21,983 nucleotides of DNA from JANOGU01 sp964602115 (lineage in GTDB: Bacteria > Pseudomonadota > Alphaproteobacteria > Rhodobacterales > Rhodobacteraceae), in assembly GCA_964602115.1 (NCBI GenBank), contig CAZRQN010000045.1, positions 1 to 21,983 on the forward strand. Reading direction: 5' to 3'. How positions within the stretch are numbered: the stretch's first letter is position 1; each line of letters begins with the position of its first letter. The position numbers and the translations under genes were made by a program. Below the pieces are notes generated by a model that was given only the letters and a program-made list of their open reading frames with translations, searched no databases and had not been told where the DNA came from. Positions 7,480-13,097 of the stretch are shown in pieces.

Positions 7480-8408
7480 AGCAGCTCGTGCGCCCAGGGC
7501 GGATTGGCGCCGGGTCGGCTGACGGTGACCGCTGCCGCCCTGGTGCCGAGCGAGAGTGCGGCATCAAGGACGTGATCGGGCAGGGCGGCGACGGCGGATT
7601 TGGTCAGAGCCCCGGCCTGGTACAGCGCCGCGAGCGCCCCGGCATTGAACGTATCGCCGGCGCCGACCGTGTCGGCCACCTCGACCTTGGTCGCGGCAAC
7701 GAAACGGTCCTGCGTGGCCGTCACCGCCCGCGCCCCCTTGGCGCCCTCGGTGATCAGCACCACCTTGCTGCCCTTGGCGATCAGGCCCCGGGCGAGCGTG
7801 ACCAGATCGTCCTCGCCCTCCAGCCACTTCAGGTCTTCGTCGGACAGCTTGACGATATCGGCCATCGCCATCATCCGCCCGATCCGGGCGCGATAGCCGG
7901 CGCGGTCGGTGATGAAGCCGGGGCGGATGTTCGGGTCGATCATCGTCACCCGGCCGAGATCGGCGGCGCGGCCCATGAAGGTCTCGTAGGTCGAGGCGGC
8001 CGGGTCATTGACCAGGGAAATCCCCCCGAAGAACAGCGTGCCGATGCTTTCCGGGATCTCCGGCAGTTCGCCCACCGACAGAAGACGCCCGGCGGTGTTC
8101 TCGTCATAGAAGGCATAGGTCGCCTGGCCGTTCACCAGTTTGACGAAGGCCAGCGTCGTCGGCCTCCCCGAACGGGCGGCCAGCGAGGTATCTACCCTGG
8201 CGGCGGCCAGCGTCTCGATCAGGATCTCGCCCATCAGGTCGGTCGAAAGGCCGGAGAAGAACCCCGCCGGCGCCCCGAGCCGGCCGAGCGCGATGGCGGT
8301 GTTGAACACCGCGCCGCCGGCATAGGGCGCAAAGGCGCGTTCGCCCTGCGTGCTCTCGCGCGGCAGCATGTCGATCAGCGCCTCTCCGCAGCAAAGTATC
8401 GCAGTCAT
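7476..8408 (-). CDS. PfkB-family sugar kinase, probably fructokinase
   Basis: A 310-residue ribokinase-fold kinase using ATP to phosphorylate a sugar. The N-terminal strand ILCCGEALIDMLP and GGAVFNTAIALGRLG (31-45) form the substrate-binding part. IDPNIRP (157-163) is typical of fructokinase and KDG-kinase-like members. PfkB signature 2, DTVGAGDTFNAG (246-257), supplies the anion hole and catalytic base D252. Length fits. The frame runs upstream to 8549, but the ATG at 8408 has GGGAGGA just before it and begins the domain correctly. It heads a two-gene operon with dtd. No sugar transporter is nearby, so the sugar is inferred only from motif similarity; 2-keto-3-deoxygluconate or ribose-type substrates cannot be excluded. 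Confidence 0.9.
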   Translation of the reverse strand: MTAILCCGEALIDMLPRESTQGERAFAPYAGGAVFNTAIALGRLGAPAGFFSGLSTDLMGEILIETLAAARVDTSLAARSGRPTTLAFVKLVNGQATYAFYDENTAGRLLSVGELPEIPESIGTLFFGGISLVNDPAASTYETFMGRAADLGRVTMIDPNIRPGFITDRAGYRARIGRMMAMADIVKLSDEDLKWLEGEDDLVTLARGLIAKGSKVVLITEGAKGARAVTATQDRFVAATKVEVADTVGAGDTFNAGALAALYQAGALTKSAVAALPDHVLDAALSLGTRAAAVTVSRPGANPPWAHELL

Positions 8409-8435
8409 CGCAGTCCTCCCAAAGCGTTTCGGAAG

Positions 8436-8464
8436 TCTATATCGGCCCTCCTTCCCCAGCGCAA
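8436..8464 (-). promoter_or_regulatory. Predicted promoter of the kinase-dtd operon
   Basis: On the minus strand TTGCGC (8459-8464) is followed after 17 bp by TATAGA (8436-8441). A start site near 8429 would give a leader of about 20 bases that includes the GGGAGGA ribosome site. The FNR-type box (8473-8486) lies 8 bp upstream of the -35, centred near -50. Confidence 0.5.
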
Positions 8465-8472
8465 AGCCCCTC

Positions 8473-8486
8473 TTGATCGCGGTCAA
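8473..8486. promoter_or_regulatory. FNR/FixK-type box
   Basis: TTGATCGCGGTCAA matches the TTGA-N6-TCAA core bound by FNR/FnrL/FixK-class regulators in alphaproteobacteria. Nine of ten half-site bases of TTGAT-N4-ATCAA are present (G for A in the second half). It sits in the 139-bp divergent region, 61 bp before the Hsp20 ATG and just upstream of the kinase -35. Class II activation at -41.5 would put the Hsp20 start near 8521. A clear -10 is lacking there, so which gene is controlled is uncertain. Confidence 0.55.
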
Positions 8487-8522
8487 GGCGCGGTTCCGGA
8501 ATCTGTGCCAGGAGCGATGCAC

Positions 8523-8547
8523 AACCGAAAAGGGAAGGAGGTTTCCC
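8523..8547 (+). promoter_or_regulatory. Hairpin enclosing the Hsp20 Shine-Dalgarno (RNA thermometer candidate)
   Basis: The strong ribosome site AAGGAGG lies within GGGAA (8532-8536) ... TTCCC (8543-8547), a 5-bp stem plus a possible G-U pair, ending directly at the AUG. An alternative pairing is AACC (8523-8526) with GGTT (8540-8543), which would also cover part of the ribosome site. Small heat-shock genes in alphaproteobacteria are often under RNA thermometers (ROSE, fourU). This element matches neither consensus exactly. Confidence 0.4.
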
Positions 8548-8964
8548 ATGATCGAGAAAGCAATGGGCGCCGGTTTCTGGCCCTCGATTACCGAGCCCCT
8601 GCGCGCCTTCGGGGCGCGGATGGCCGACTGGCTGGCCCCCGCGGCAGAGGCGTCGGAGGCCGAGGCGGCCTATCGCATCGCCGTCGAGCTGCCGGGCGTG
8701 GCCGAGGAGGATATCCACGTCTCCTGCGAGGAGGGCGTGCTGACCGTGAAGGGCGAGAAGAAGTCCGCCCGCGAGGAGAAGGGAGAGACCTGGTATTTCA
8801 GCGAACGCCAGTTCGGTGCCTTCAGCCGCAGCTTCCGTCTGCCGGGAGATGCCAATGCTGCGGGGATCACGGCAGCGATGAAGGACGGGGTCCTGACGGT
8901 GACGGTTCCCCGCAAGGCCCCTGTGCCCCCGGCGCAGACCCGCATCCCGATCAACAAGGGCTGA
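8548..8964 (+). CDS. Small heat-shock protein (Hsp20/alpha-crystallin family)
   Basis: A 138-residue ATP-independent holdase chaperone that forms oligomers and keeps unfolding proteins refoldable. The alpha-crystallin domain spans about 40-122: AYRIAVELPGVAEEDI (41-56), GVLTVKGEKK (63-72), then the conserved AAMKDGVLTVTVPR (109-122) with the canonical A-x-x-x-x-GVL. The C-terminal anchoring I-x-I motif is RIPI (I133, I135). The N-terminal arm is short. The frame continues upstream to 8350 through the divergent kinase gene, but the ATG at 8548 follows a near-perfect AAGGAGG. It is monocistronic, divergent from the kinase and convergent with dgkA. Control probably combines the FNR-type box and the leader hairpin. 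No CIRCE element is seen. Confidence 0.95.
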   Translation: MIEKAMGAGFWPSITEPLRAFGARMADWLAPAAEASEAEAAYRIAVELPGVAEEDIHVSCEEGVLTVKGEKKSAREEKGETWYFSERQFGAFSRSFRLPGDANAAGITAAMKDGVLTVTVPRKAPVPPAQTRIPINKG

Positions 8965-8971
8965 CCCGTCC

Positions 8972-8991
8972 CGGCGCGGGGCGGGGCGCCG
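8972..8991. terminator. GC hairpin between hsp20 and dgkA
   Basis: CGGCGC (8972-8977) and GCGCCG (8986-8991) pair around an 8-base G-rich loop in the 33-bp space between the convergent stops. It would serve both directions. No T-tract is present. Confidence 0.4.
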
Positions 8992-8997
8992 ATGCTG

Positions 8998-9360
8998 TCA
9001 GCCGATCAGGATGCACAGCCAGGCGACGCCGGCGGCGATGGCGGTCACCGCCACCGCCGCCGAGCCGGCATCCTTGGCCCGACGCGCCCGCTCGCGGATC
9101 TCTTCGGAAACGTCGTCCACCACCTCCTCGACGGCGGTGTTCATCAGTTCCGCCGCGAGGATCAGGAGGCCGAGGCCCAGGATCACCGCCCGCTCGGCTC
9201 CGCTCAGATCGACGTAGAGCGCCAGGGCGCCGGAGATCAGGTTGGCAAGGGTCCACTGCCGCAGCGACTTTTCCCGCGTCCAGGCGGCGCGCCAGCCGTC
9301 CAGCGACCACCGCACGGTATTGCCGAAGCGTACCAGCTCCGCCCTGACGTCGATCCCCAT
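8998..9360 (-). CDS. dgkA: Diacylglycerol kinase, prokaryotic type
   Basis: A 120-residue integral membrane kinase (three helices, trimeric in the E. coli homologue) that phosphorylates diacylglycerol to phosphatidic acid in the inner membrane, recycling lipid from envelope polymer synthesis. An amphipathic N-terminus with W-T-R-E-K-S-L-R-Q (27-35) is followed by helices at about 37-50, 56-78 and 100-119. The family signature AELMNTAVEEVVDD (70-83) carries the catalytic and metal glutamates (E71, E78), and RRAKDAGSAAV (93-103) precedes the last helix. The start ATG has GGGGAGG upstream. It lies 41 bp after the M48 lipoprotein, with a TAGCCT -10-like box between them, so it may be transcribed alone or with that gene. 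Confidence 0.95.
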   Translation of the reverse strand: MGIDVRAELVRFGNTVRWSLDGWRAAWTREKSLRQWTLANLISGALALYVDLSGAERAVILGLGLLILAAELMNTAVEEVVDDVSEEIRERARRAKDAGSAAVAVTAIAAGVAWLCILIG

Positions 9361-9382
9361 TCCCGCCTCCCCGTTTCGGGCG

Positions 9383-9388
9383 AGGCTA
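9383..9388 (-). promoter_or_regulatory. -10-like box upstream of dgkA
   Basis: On the minus strand the context GGCTAGCCTCGCCC contains TAGCCT, placing a start near 9376 and giving a leader of about 16 bases with a ribosome site. The same CTAG(G/C)CTCG core appears before the genes at 10200 and 14461. No good -35 is seen 17 bp upstream. Confidence 0.35.
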
Positions 9389-9401
9389 GCCGCCCGGCGG
9401 C

Positions 9402-10124
9402 TCAGTTTCCAGTCAGCCGCGCCACGGTGGCGCGCACCACCTTCAGCCGCTGGCCGTTGGGGGGATGGGTGCCGAGGAACTGATCGCCCGGATCGGGAAG
9501 CCGCTCGAAGAAAGCGGCGCCGCGCAGGGGGTCGAAGCCCGCCGATAGGGCGATTTCCGCCCCGAGCGCATCTGCTTCAAGCTCGAAGTCCTTCGAGAAC
9601 CGCCGCGCGCCGACGGTGGCGCCGATGTTCTGCGCCGTCTCGATCCCGGCCTGATCCGCACCGCCGATGGCGGCCAGCATGCCGGCGACAAGCGCGCCGG
9701 TCATCGCACTTTCCTGGGTCTGCGGGATATGGCCGAGGATGTGATGCGCGGTCTCGTGGCCGACGACGAAGGCGACCTCGTCCATGTTGCGGGCATTGGC
9801 GATCAGGGCCGCCGTGAAGCCCACCACCGGCCGCCCGGCAGAATCGAGCGTCTGGAAGGCATTGGGCGGTGCGTCCGGCCGGCCGTCGATGACAAAGCGG
9901 AAATCGCAAGGCCGCCCCCGGGTGCGGGCCCGGCACAGCGCCTCGGCTACCGGCTCCACCCTTGCCACGGCGGCGTTGAAATTCGCCGCCGCAAGCTCGG
10001 GCGGCAGCGCCGGCAGCGCGGGGGCGACCGCCGGCGGCGGCTGGGAAACCGGGCCTGGATAGGGCTCGTGACAGGCCGACAGCGCCACCGCCGTTCCCAA
10101 GGCCAGAAGAATTCGTCGTACCAC
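9402..10124 (-). CDS. M48-family metalloprotease, periplasmic lipoprotein
   Basis: A 240-residue zinc metalloprotease anchored by lipid. A short signal ends in the lipobox LSAC (Cys18), followed by a Pro/Ala-rich tether (about 20-45). The zinc site is HETAH (123-127) in VVGHETAHHILGH, with the third ligand in ELEAD (E181). The late HPPNGQR resembles the TH(P)P...R end of M48/BepA/LoiP-type proteases. In enterobacteria such lipoproteins trim misassembled outer-membrane proteins; the same role is inferred here. The frame runs upstream to 10217, overlapping the divergent gene. I chose the GTG at 10124, which starts a proper lipoprotein signal and follows an AGGGGG stretch. dgkA follows on the same strand. 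Confidence 0.9.
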   Translation of the reverse strand: MVRRILLALGTAVALSACHEPYPGPVSQPPPAVAPALPALPPELAAANFNAAVARVEPVAEALCRARTRGRPCDFRFVIDGRPDAPPNAFQTLDSAGRPVVGFTAALIANARNMDEVAFVVGHETAHHILGHIPQTQESAMTGALVAGMLAAIGGADQAGIETAQNIGATVGARRFSKDFELEADALGAEIALSAGFDPLRGAAFFERLPDPGDQFLGTHPPNGQRLKVVRATVARLTGN

Positions 10125-10164
10125 CAGGACCCCCTGCCTTCCCTCTCGCCCGGTTCCGCCGGGC

Positions 10165-10193
10165 TTGCCGCAACGCGGCCTCCGGCCTAGGCT
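10165..10193 (+). promoter_or_regulatory. Predicted promoter giving a leaderless mRNA
   Basis: TTGCCG (10165-10170), a 17-bp spacer, and TAGGCT (10188-10193) are followed by exactly six bases and then the ATG at 10200. The expected transcription start is the A of the ATG or one base off. Consistently, no Shine-Dalgarno precedes the gene. Confidence 0.5.
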
Positions 10194-10199
10194 CGCCCC

Positions 10200-10436
10200 A
10201 TGTTCACCATCGAGCACGAGTTCGACGCCACCGTCATCACGCTGATCGACGAGGCCGGATCACATCTGCAAGAGGATGTGGTGATCTCCGCCTTCGAGGA
10301 TTGCGTCACGGTCACACAGGTCGATCCCCTGTCGGGCGAGCCGGTGACTGTCACCCTGTCGCTGGCCCAGATCCGCGACCTTTCGGCGGCGCTCGACCTG
10401 CCGGAAGGCAGCTACCGGATCGTCGGCAAGGACTGA
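10200..10436 (+). CDS. Conserved-looking small acidic protein of unknown function
   Basis: A 78-residue protein that I cannot assign. It is acidic, has no signal peptide or membrane segment, and contains a single Cys (in EDCVTV). The pattern alternates predicted strands (ATVITLIDEAG, DVVISAFEDCVTVTQVD, VTVTLSLAQIRDL) and ends in LDLPEGSYRIVGKD, suggesting a compact beta-rich cytosolic fold. Coding is supported by clean start and stop, strong third-position GC and tight spacing on both sides: divergent from the M48 gene, and 8 bp from the convergent DUF167 stop. No ribosome site is seen; translation from a leaderless mRNA is the likely explanation. Homologues appear likely in Rhodobacteraceae, but I cannot check. 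Confidence 0.75.
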   Translation: MFTIEHEFDATVITLIDEAGSHLQEDVVISAFEDCVTVTQVDPLSGEPVTVTLSLAQIRDLSAALDLPEGSYRIVGKD

Positions 10437-10449
10437 GCCGGATCTCAGT
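10432..10449. terminator. Inverted repeat carrying both convergent stop codons
   Basis: ACTGAG (10432-10437) and CTCAGT (10444-10449) pair around CCGGAT. The plus-strand stop TGA (10434-10436) and the minus-strand stop (10445-10447) lie symmetrically in the arms. It could act as a compact bidirectional terminator, though a 6-bp stem is weak. Confidence 0.35.
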
Positions 10450-10696
10450 TCTCCAGCCGCACCAGTTTGTCGCGGCCGGTTTCGCCCCGGACAAGCGTCA
10501 GGCGCGAGGGCGCCACGCCCAGGGCCTGGGCCAGCACCTTCAGCACCGCCTTGTTGGCGCGCCCGTCCTCGGGCGGCGCCGTCACCTTGATGCGCAGGAG
10601 CCCGTCCGCGTCACGCTCCACCGTTTCGGCACGGGCGCCCGGGGTGACGCGCAGGCGCAGGATCGTGCCGGGGATCGCCAGGTCGCTGAGGTCCAT
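10445..10696 (-). CDS. DUF167 (YggU-family) protein
   Basis: An 83-residue protein of the widespread DUF167/YggU family, whose biochemical role is not established. The family core is complete: ILRLRVTPGARAE (N-terminal strand and loop), LLRIKVTAPPEDGRANKAVLKVLAQALGV, with the diagnostic AP-P-x-D/E-G-x-A-N block, then LTLVRGETGRDKLVRL. Length fits the family. The frame extends upstream to 10780; the ATG at 10696 begins the domain. No ribosome site precedes it, but a TTGCCG / CAGATT promoter ends exactly six bases before the ATG. It is convergent with the 78-aa gene and divergent from the lipoprotein gene. In other proteobacteria DUF167 genes often sit by YggT; none is here. Confidence 0.9.
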   Translation of the reverse strand: MDLSDLAIPGTILRLRVTPGARAETVERDADGLLRIKVTAPPEDGRANKAVLKVLAQALGVAPSRLTLVRGETGRDKLVRLEN

Positions 10697-10702
10697 CGGC
10701 GC

Positions 10703-10731
10703 AATCTGTCTTGGCGCGGCGACGGCGGCAA
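10703..10731 (-). promoter_or_regulatory. Predicted promoter giving a leaderless DUF167 mRNA
   Basis: On the minus strand TTGCCG (10726-10731), 17 bp, then CAGATT (10703-10708), six bases, then the ATG at 10696. The -35 hexamer, spacer length and six-base gap equal those of the promoter at 10165-10193. Confidence 0.45.
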
Positions 10732-10779
10732 GGCGCTGGGATGCCGGGTGCCGGCGTTTCCTGCCGCCGGGGATCGGCA

Positions 10780-10785
10780 TAGACT
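10780..10785 (+). promoter_or_regulatory. -10-like box upstream of the lipoprotein gene
   Basis: TAGACT (10780-10785) in the context CATAGACTGGCAT would give a start near 10792 and a leader of about 25 bases. The -35 region is poor (TTCCTG, 16 bp upstream). This is the only plausible promoter in the 120 bp between the divergent starts. Confidence 0.35.
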
Positions 10786-10816
10786 GGCATCGACCCCCTC
10801 CGCCTGCGAGTCGCCG

Positions 10817-11236
10817 ATGCGCCGTTTCCTGCCCGCACTCTCCCTTCTCGCCCTCCTTGCCGGCTGCGGCACCCCGCAGGAGCGTTGCATCGCCCGCGAG
10901 ACCCGCGACCTGCGCGCGGTGGACCGCCAGATCGCCGAGGCCGAGGGCAACCTTGCCCGTGGTTACGCGCTGGTGGAGGTGACGGTCTATGAGGACTATT
11001 GGGGCTATTGCCCTGCCATGCCGGACACGCCGCCGGCAGAAGGCGAGGGCAAGAACAAGCCGCAGATGAAGCCCTGCCTGAAGGAACGGGCCGTCACCGA
11101 GACCCGGGCCAAACGCATCGACCTCGGCGCCGAGCGCCAGCGCCTGCTCGGGCTTCAGGCCGAGCGCCGGGTGCTGGCGCGCGGCGCCGAAACCGCCGTC
11201 GAGCGTTGCCGCGCCGCCTTCCCGGAAGAGGGTTGA
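10817..11236 (+). CDS. Small cysteine-rich lipoprotein, predicted helical hairpin
   Basis: A 139-residue lipoprotein of unknown function. The signal peptide ends in LLAGC with the lipidated Cys17. The mature chain has two charged, heptad-like helical stretches (about 24-52 and 88-131) joined by a Tyr/Pro-rich loop (59-86). Four further cysteines (24, 65, 87, 131) are placed so that 24-131 could clasp the two helices and 65-87 the loop. The frame is open upstream from 10301, across the preceding genes, but the ATG at 10817 opens a perfect lipoprotein signal. Ribosome site is weak. No Asp follows Cys17, so outer-membrane delivery is expected. Proteins of this kind in related genomes may carry misleading names; nothing here suggests an enzyme. 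Confidence 0.8.
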   Translation: MRRFLPALSLLALLAGCGTPQERCIARETRDLRAVDRQIAEAEGNLARGYALVEVTVYEDYWGYCPAMPDTPPAEGEGKNKPQMKPCLKERAVTETRAKRIDLGAERQRLLGLQAERRVLARGAETAVERCRAAFPEEG

Positions 11237-11247
11237 GCCCGGCTCAA
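11233..11247. terminator. Inverted repeat carrying both convergent stop codons
   Basis: TTGAGCC (11233-11239) and GGCTCAA (11241-11247) form a 7-bp perfect inverted repeat with a one-base centre; a real hairpin would use 6 bp and a CCG loop. The stop TGA of the lipoprotein (11234-11236) and of the SDR on the minus strand (11244-11246) occupy mirrored positions. Confidence 0.35.
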
Positions 11248-12050
11248 TGCGCCGGCGCGTTGACCGCGTCGGCCAGGCTGCGGCCGCCGTCCACCACCAG
11301 CACCTGGCCGGTCATGAAGGCCGAGGCGTCCGAGGCCAGGTACTGCACCGTCTCGGCCAGTTCCGCCGGCGAGGCGATGCGGTGCTGCGGCGTGCCCTCG
11401 ATGACGGCGGCGCGGTATTCGGGATGCTCCTTGATCATGCCCTGCAGCGAGGCGCTCATCACCGAGCCGAAGGCCACGGCATTCACCCGGATCCCCTTGG
11501 GCGCCAGCGCCAGCGCCAGCGAGCGGGTCATCTGCTCGATGGCGGCCGAGGCGACCGAATAGGCCAGGAGCGATGGCTGGGTCCGCGAGGCCGCGATCGA
11601 GGAGAAGTTGATGATCGTGCCGATCTGCCCCGTCGCCCCGGTCTTCTCCGCCTGGCCGATCATCCGCCGCGCCGTCATCTGCGACAGGCGGAGGCTGGAG
11701 ATGAGATTGTGCTGCAGCATCAGCTCGACCCCGTCCTTGGCCGGGTCGAGCGGGTCGGAGATCGCAAAGAGCCGCTGGGCATTGACGAGGATATCCACCC
11801 GCTCGAACGCATCCCAGGTGGCCGAAAGCAGGTTGGCGATGGTCAGCTTCTCGCGCAGGTCGCCGGCGAAATAGCGCAGGGGACCTTCGGCGCGCGCCTC
11901 TTCGGCGCATTCGGCCTCCAGCCGCGCCTCGTCGATATCGGCGCACATGACATTGGCGCCCTTGGAGACGAAGTGGCGGGCGATGGCCAGGCCGATGCCG
12001 GAGGCGGCGCCGGTGACGATGGCGGTCTTGCCCTGGATGGATAGCGACAT
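11244..12050 (-). CDS. SDR-family protein lacking the catalytic lysine
   Basis: A 268-residue classical-length short-chain dehydrogenase/reductase fold. The NAD(P)-binding loop TGAASGIG (13-20) is intact, as are a catalytic-type Asn (N115), Ser (S151) and Tyr (Y164). The lysine expected four residues after the Tyr is Ser168 (codon TCG, 11547-11549), and the usual NNAG after the fourth strand reads VNAQ (89-92). The C-terminal substrate part and the VDGGRS ending are normal. The gene is undamaged, so this looks like altered rather than lost function: a non-classical dehydrogenase or a cofactor-binding scaffold. It is the third gene of clpS-methyltransferase-SDR, 26 bp after the methyltransferase. 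Its substrate is unknown. Confidence 0.9.
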   Translation of the reverse strand: MSLSIQGKTAIVTGAASGIGLAIARHFVSKGANVMCADIDEARLEAECAEEARAEGPLRYFAGDLREKLTIANLLSATWDAFERVDILVNAQRLFAISDPLDPAKDGVELMLQHNLISSLRLSQMTARRMIGQAEKTGATGQIGTIINFSSIAASRTQPSLLAYSVASAAIEQMTRSLALALAPKGIRVNAVAFGSVMSASLQGMIKEHPEYRAAVIEGTPQHRIASPAELAETVQYLASDASAFMTGQVLVVDGGRSLADAVNAPAH

Positions 12051-12076
12051 ATGGGAGGTTCCCCGGGGGGTTGGAC

Positions 12077-13066
12077 TCAGCGGCGCGGCAGCGGCCGTGC
12101 GGCGCGGGTCAGGCGATAGGTGGTATCGGCGCCGATTTCCTCGACCTCGCGAAACAGGCTCACCAGAACGCGATCATAGGGCAGGCCGCGATTGGCCACC
12201 AGCCACAGCGTGCCGCCGGGGGTCAGCATCCGGGCAGCGGCCGCCAGGAAGGCAGCGCCCAGGCCCGGATCGGCGGCGCGGCCGCGATGGAAGGGAGGGT
12301 TCATGACCGCGAAATCGGCCAGCCTCGGCGGCCGCCACCGCGTCGCATCCGCCCAGTGGAACCGGGCGCGCGGATCGGCGACGTTGATCCGGGCACAGGC
12401 CAGCGCCGCGTGGTCGGCCTCGACCAGATCCATCGCCTCGACCCCGGGATGGGCCAGGACGGCCCGGGCGAGAAAGCCCCAGCCGGCACCGAGATCGACC
12501 CCATGGCCCCGCAGCCGCGCGGGCAAGGCCCCGGCAAGCAGGACCGACCCGGGGTCGGGGCCATCGGCCGAGAACACTCCCGGGCGCGTCACCCATCCGT
12601 CCGCGAGCCGGGTCTCGCCCCCCGCCCATTCGGCGGGCAGGCCGCCGGCGGGAAAGACCGCCAGCCGCCCATGGGCCTTGGCCACCGGCTCGCCCAGCGC
12701 CACGAGCGGTTTCAACGCCCGCAGCAGGCTGTCGATCCCCTCGTCCTTCTGCCCGTCCACGATCACCGGCCCGCCCGGCACCACCGCCGCATCGGCCGCC
12801 GCCAGCGCCGCCCGCGCCGCCTCGCGCGAGCGCGGAAGGCAGACCAGCGCCCCGGCGAACCGGCCTGCCGGCATTTCGGGAACCACCCGCAACCCGCGCG
12901 CCGACAGGGCATCATGATCGGGGCGAAAGCCCTGGACCAGTGTCAGCCGGTCCGCCGGAAGTGCGGCCAGCTCATCGGCCGCCGTGGCGCCGATCACCAG
13001 GATCTCGCCTTCGGGGAGGGCAAGCACACCGCTTTCCAGCGCAAGTTGCAGCCGTTCGGATCGCAT
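12077..13066 (-). CDS. Class I SAM-dependent methyltransferase, RsmC/RlmG-like
   Basis: A 329-residue two-lobed methyltransferase. The N-terminal half (1-160) is a degenerate methyltransferase-like domain. The C-terminal half has SAM motif I VDLGAGWGFLA (190-200), acidic motif II around DLVEAD (213-218) and the amino-methylating motif NPPFH (256-260). This is the layout of 16S rRNA guanine-N2 methyltransferase RsmC and 23S enzyme RlmG, so N2-guanine methylation of rRNA is the best guess. ATG start at 13066, 31 bp after the clpS stop; the SDR follows 26 bp downstream, so one operon. Which rRNA position is modified cannot be told from sequence alone. Confidence 0.85.
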   Translation of the reverse strand: MRSERLQLALESGVLALPEGEILVIGATAADELAALPADRLTLVQGFRPDHDALSARGLRVVPEMPAGRFAGALVCLPRSREAARAALAAADAAVVPGGPVIVDGQKDEGIDSLLRALKPLVALGEPVAKAHGRLAVFPAGGLPAEWAGGETRLADGWVTRPGVFSADGPDPGSVLLAGALPARLRGHGVDLGAGWGFLARAVLAHPGVEAMDLVEADHAALACARINVADPRARFHWADATRWRPPRLADFAVMNPPFHRGRAADPGLGAAFLAAAARMLTPGGTLWLVANRGLPYDRVLVSLFREVEEIGADTTYRLTRAARPLPRR

Positions 13067-13097
13067 GGGCGGGCCTGGGTCAGTTTCCTGCCCGGCC

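Noticed and set aside
8350..8547. Upstream extension of the Hsp20 frame
   Set aside because: It runs through the divergent kinase start and promoter region; a near-perfect ribosome site marks the ATG at 8548.
11244..12050. SDR as a pseudogene
   Set aside because: The missing lysine is a single clean substitution in a full-length frame with intact cofactor loop, normal C-terminus and operon spacing; decay would be expected to leave more damage.
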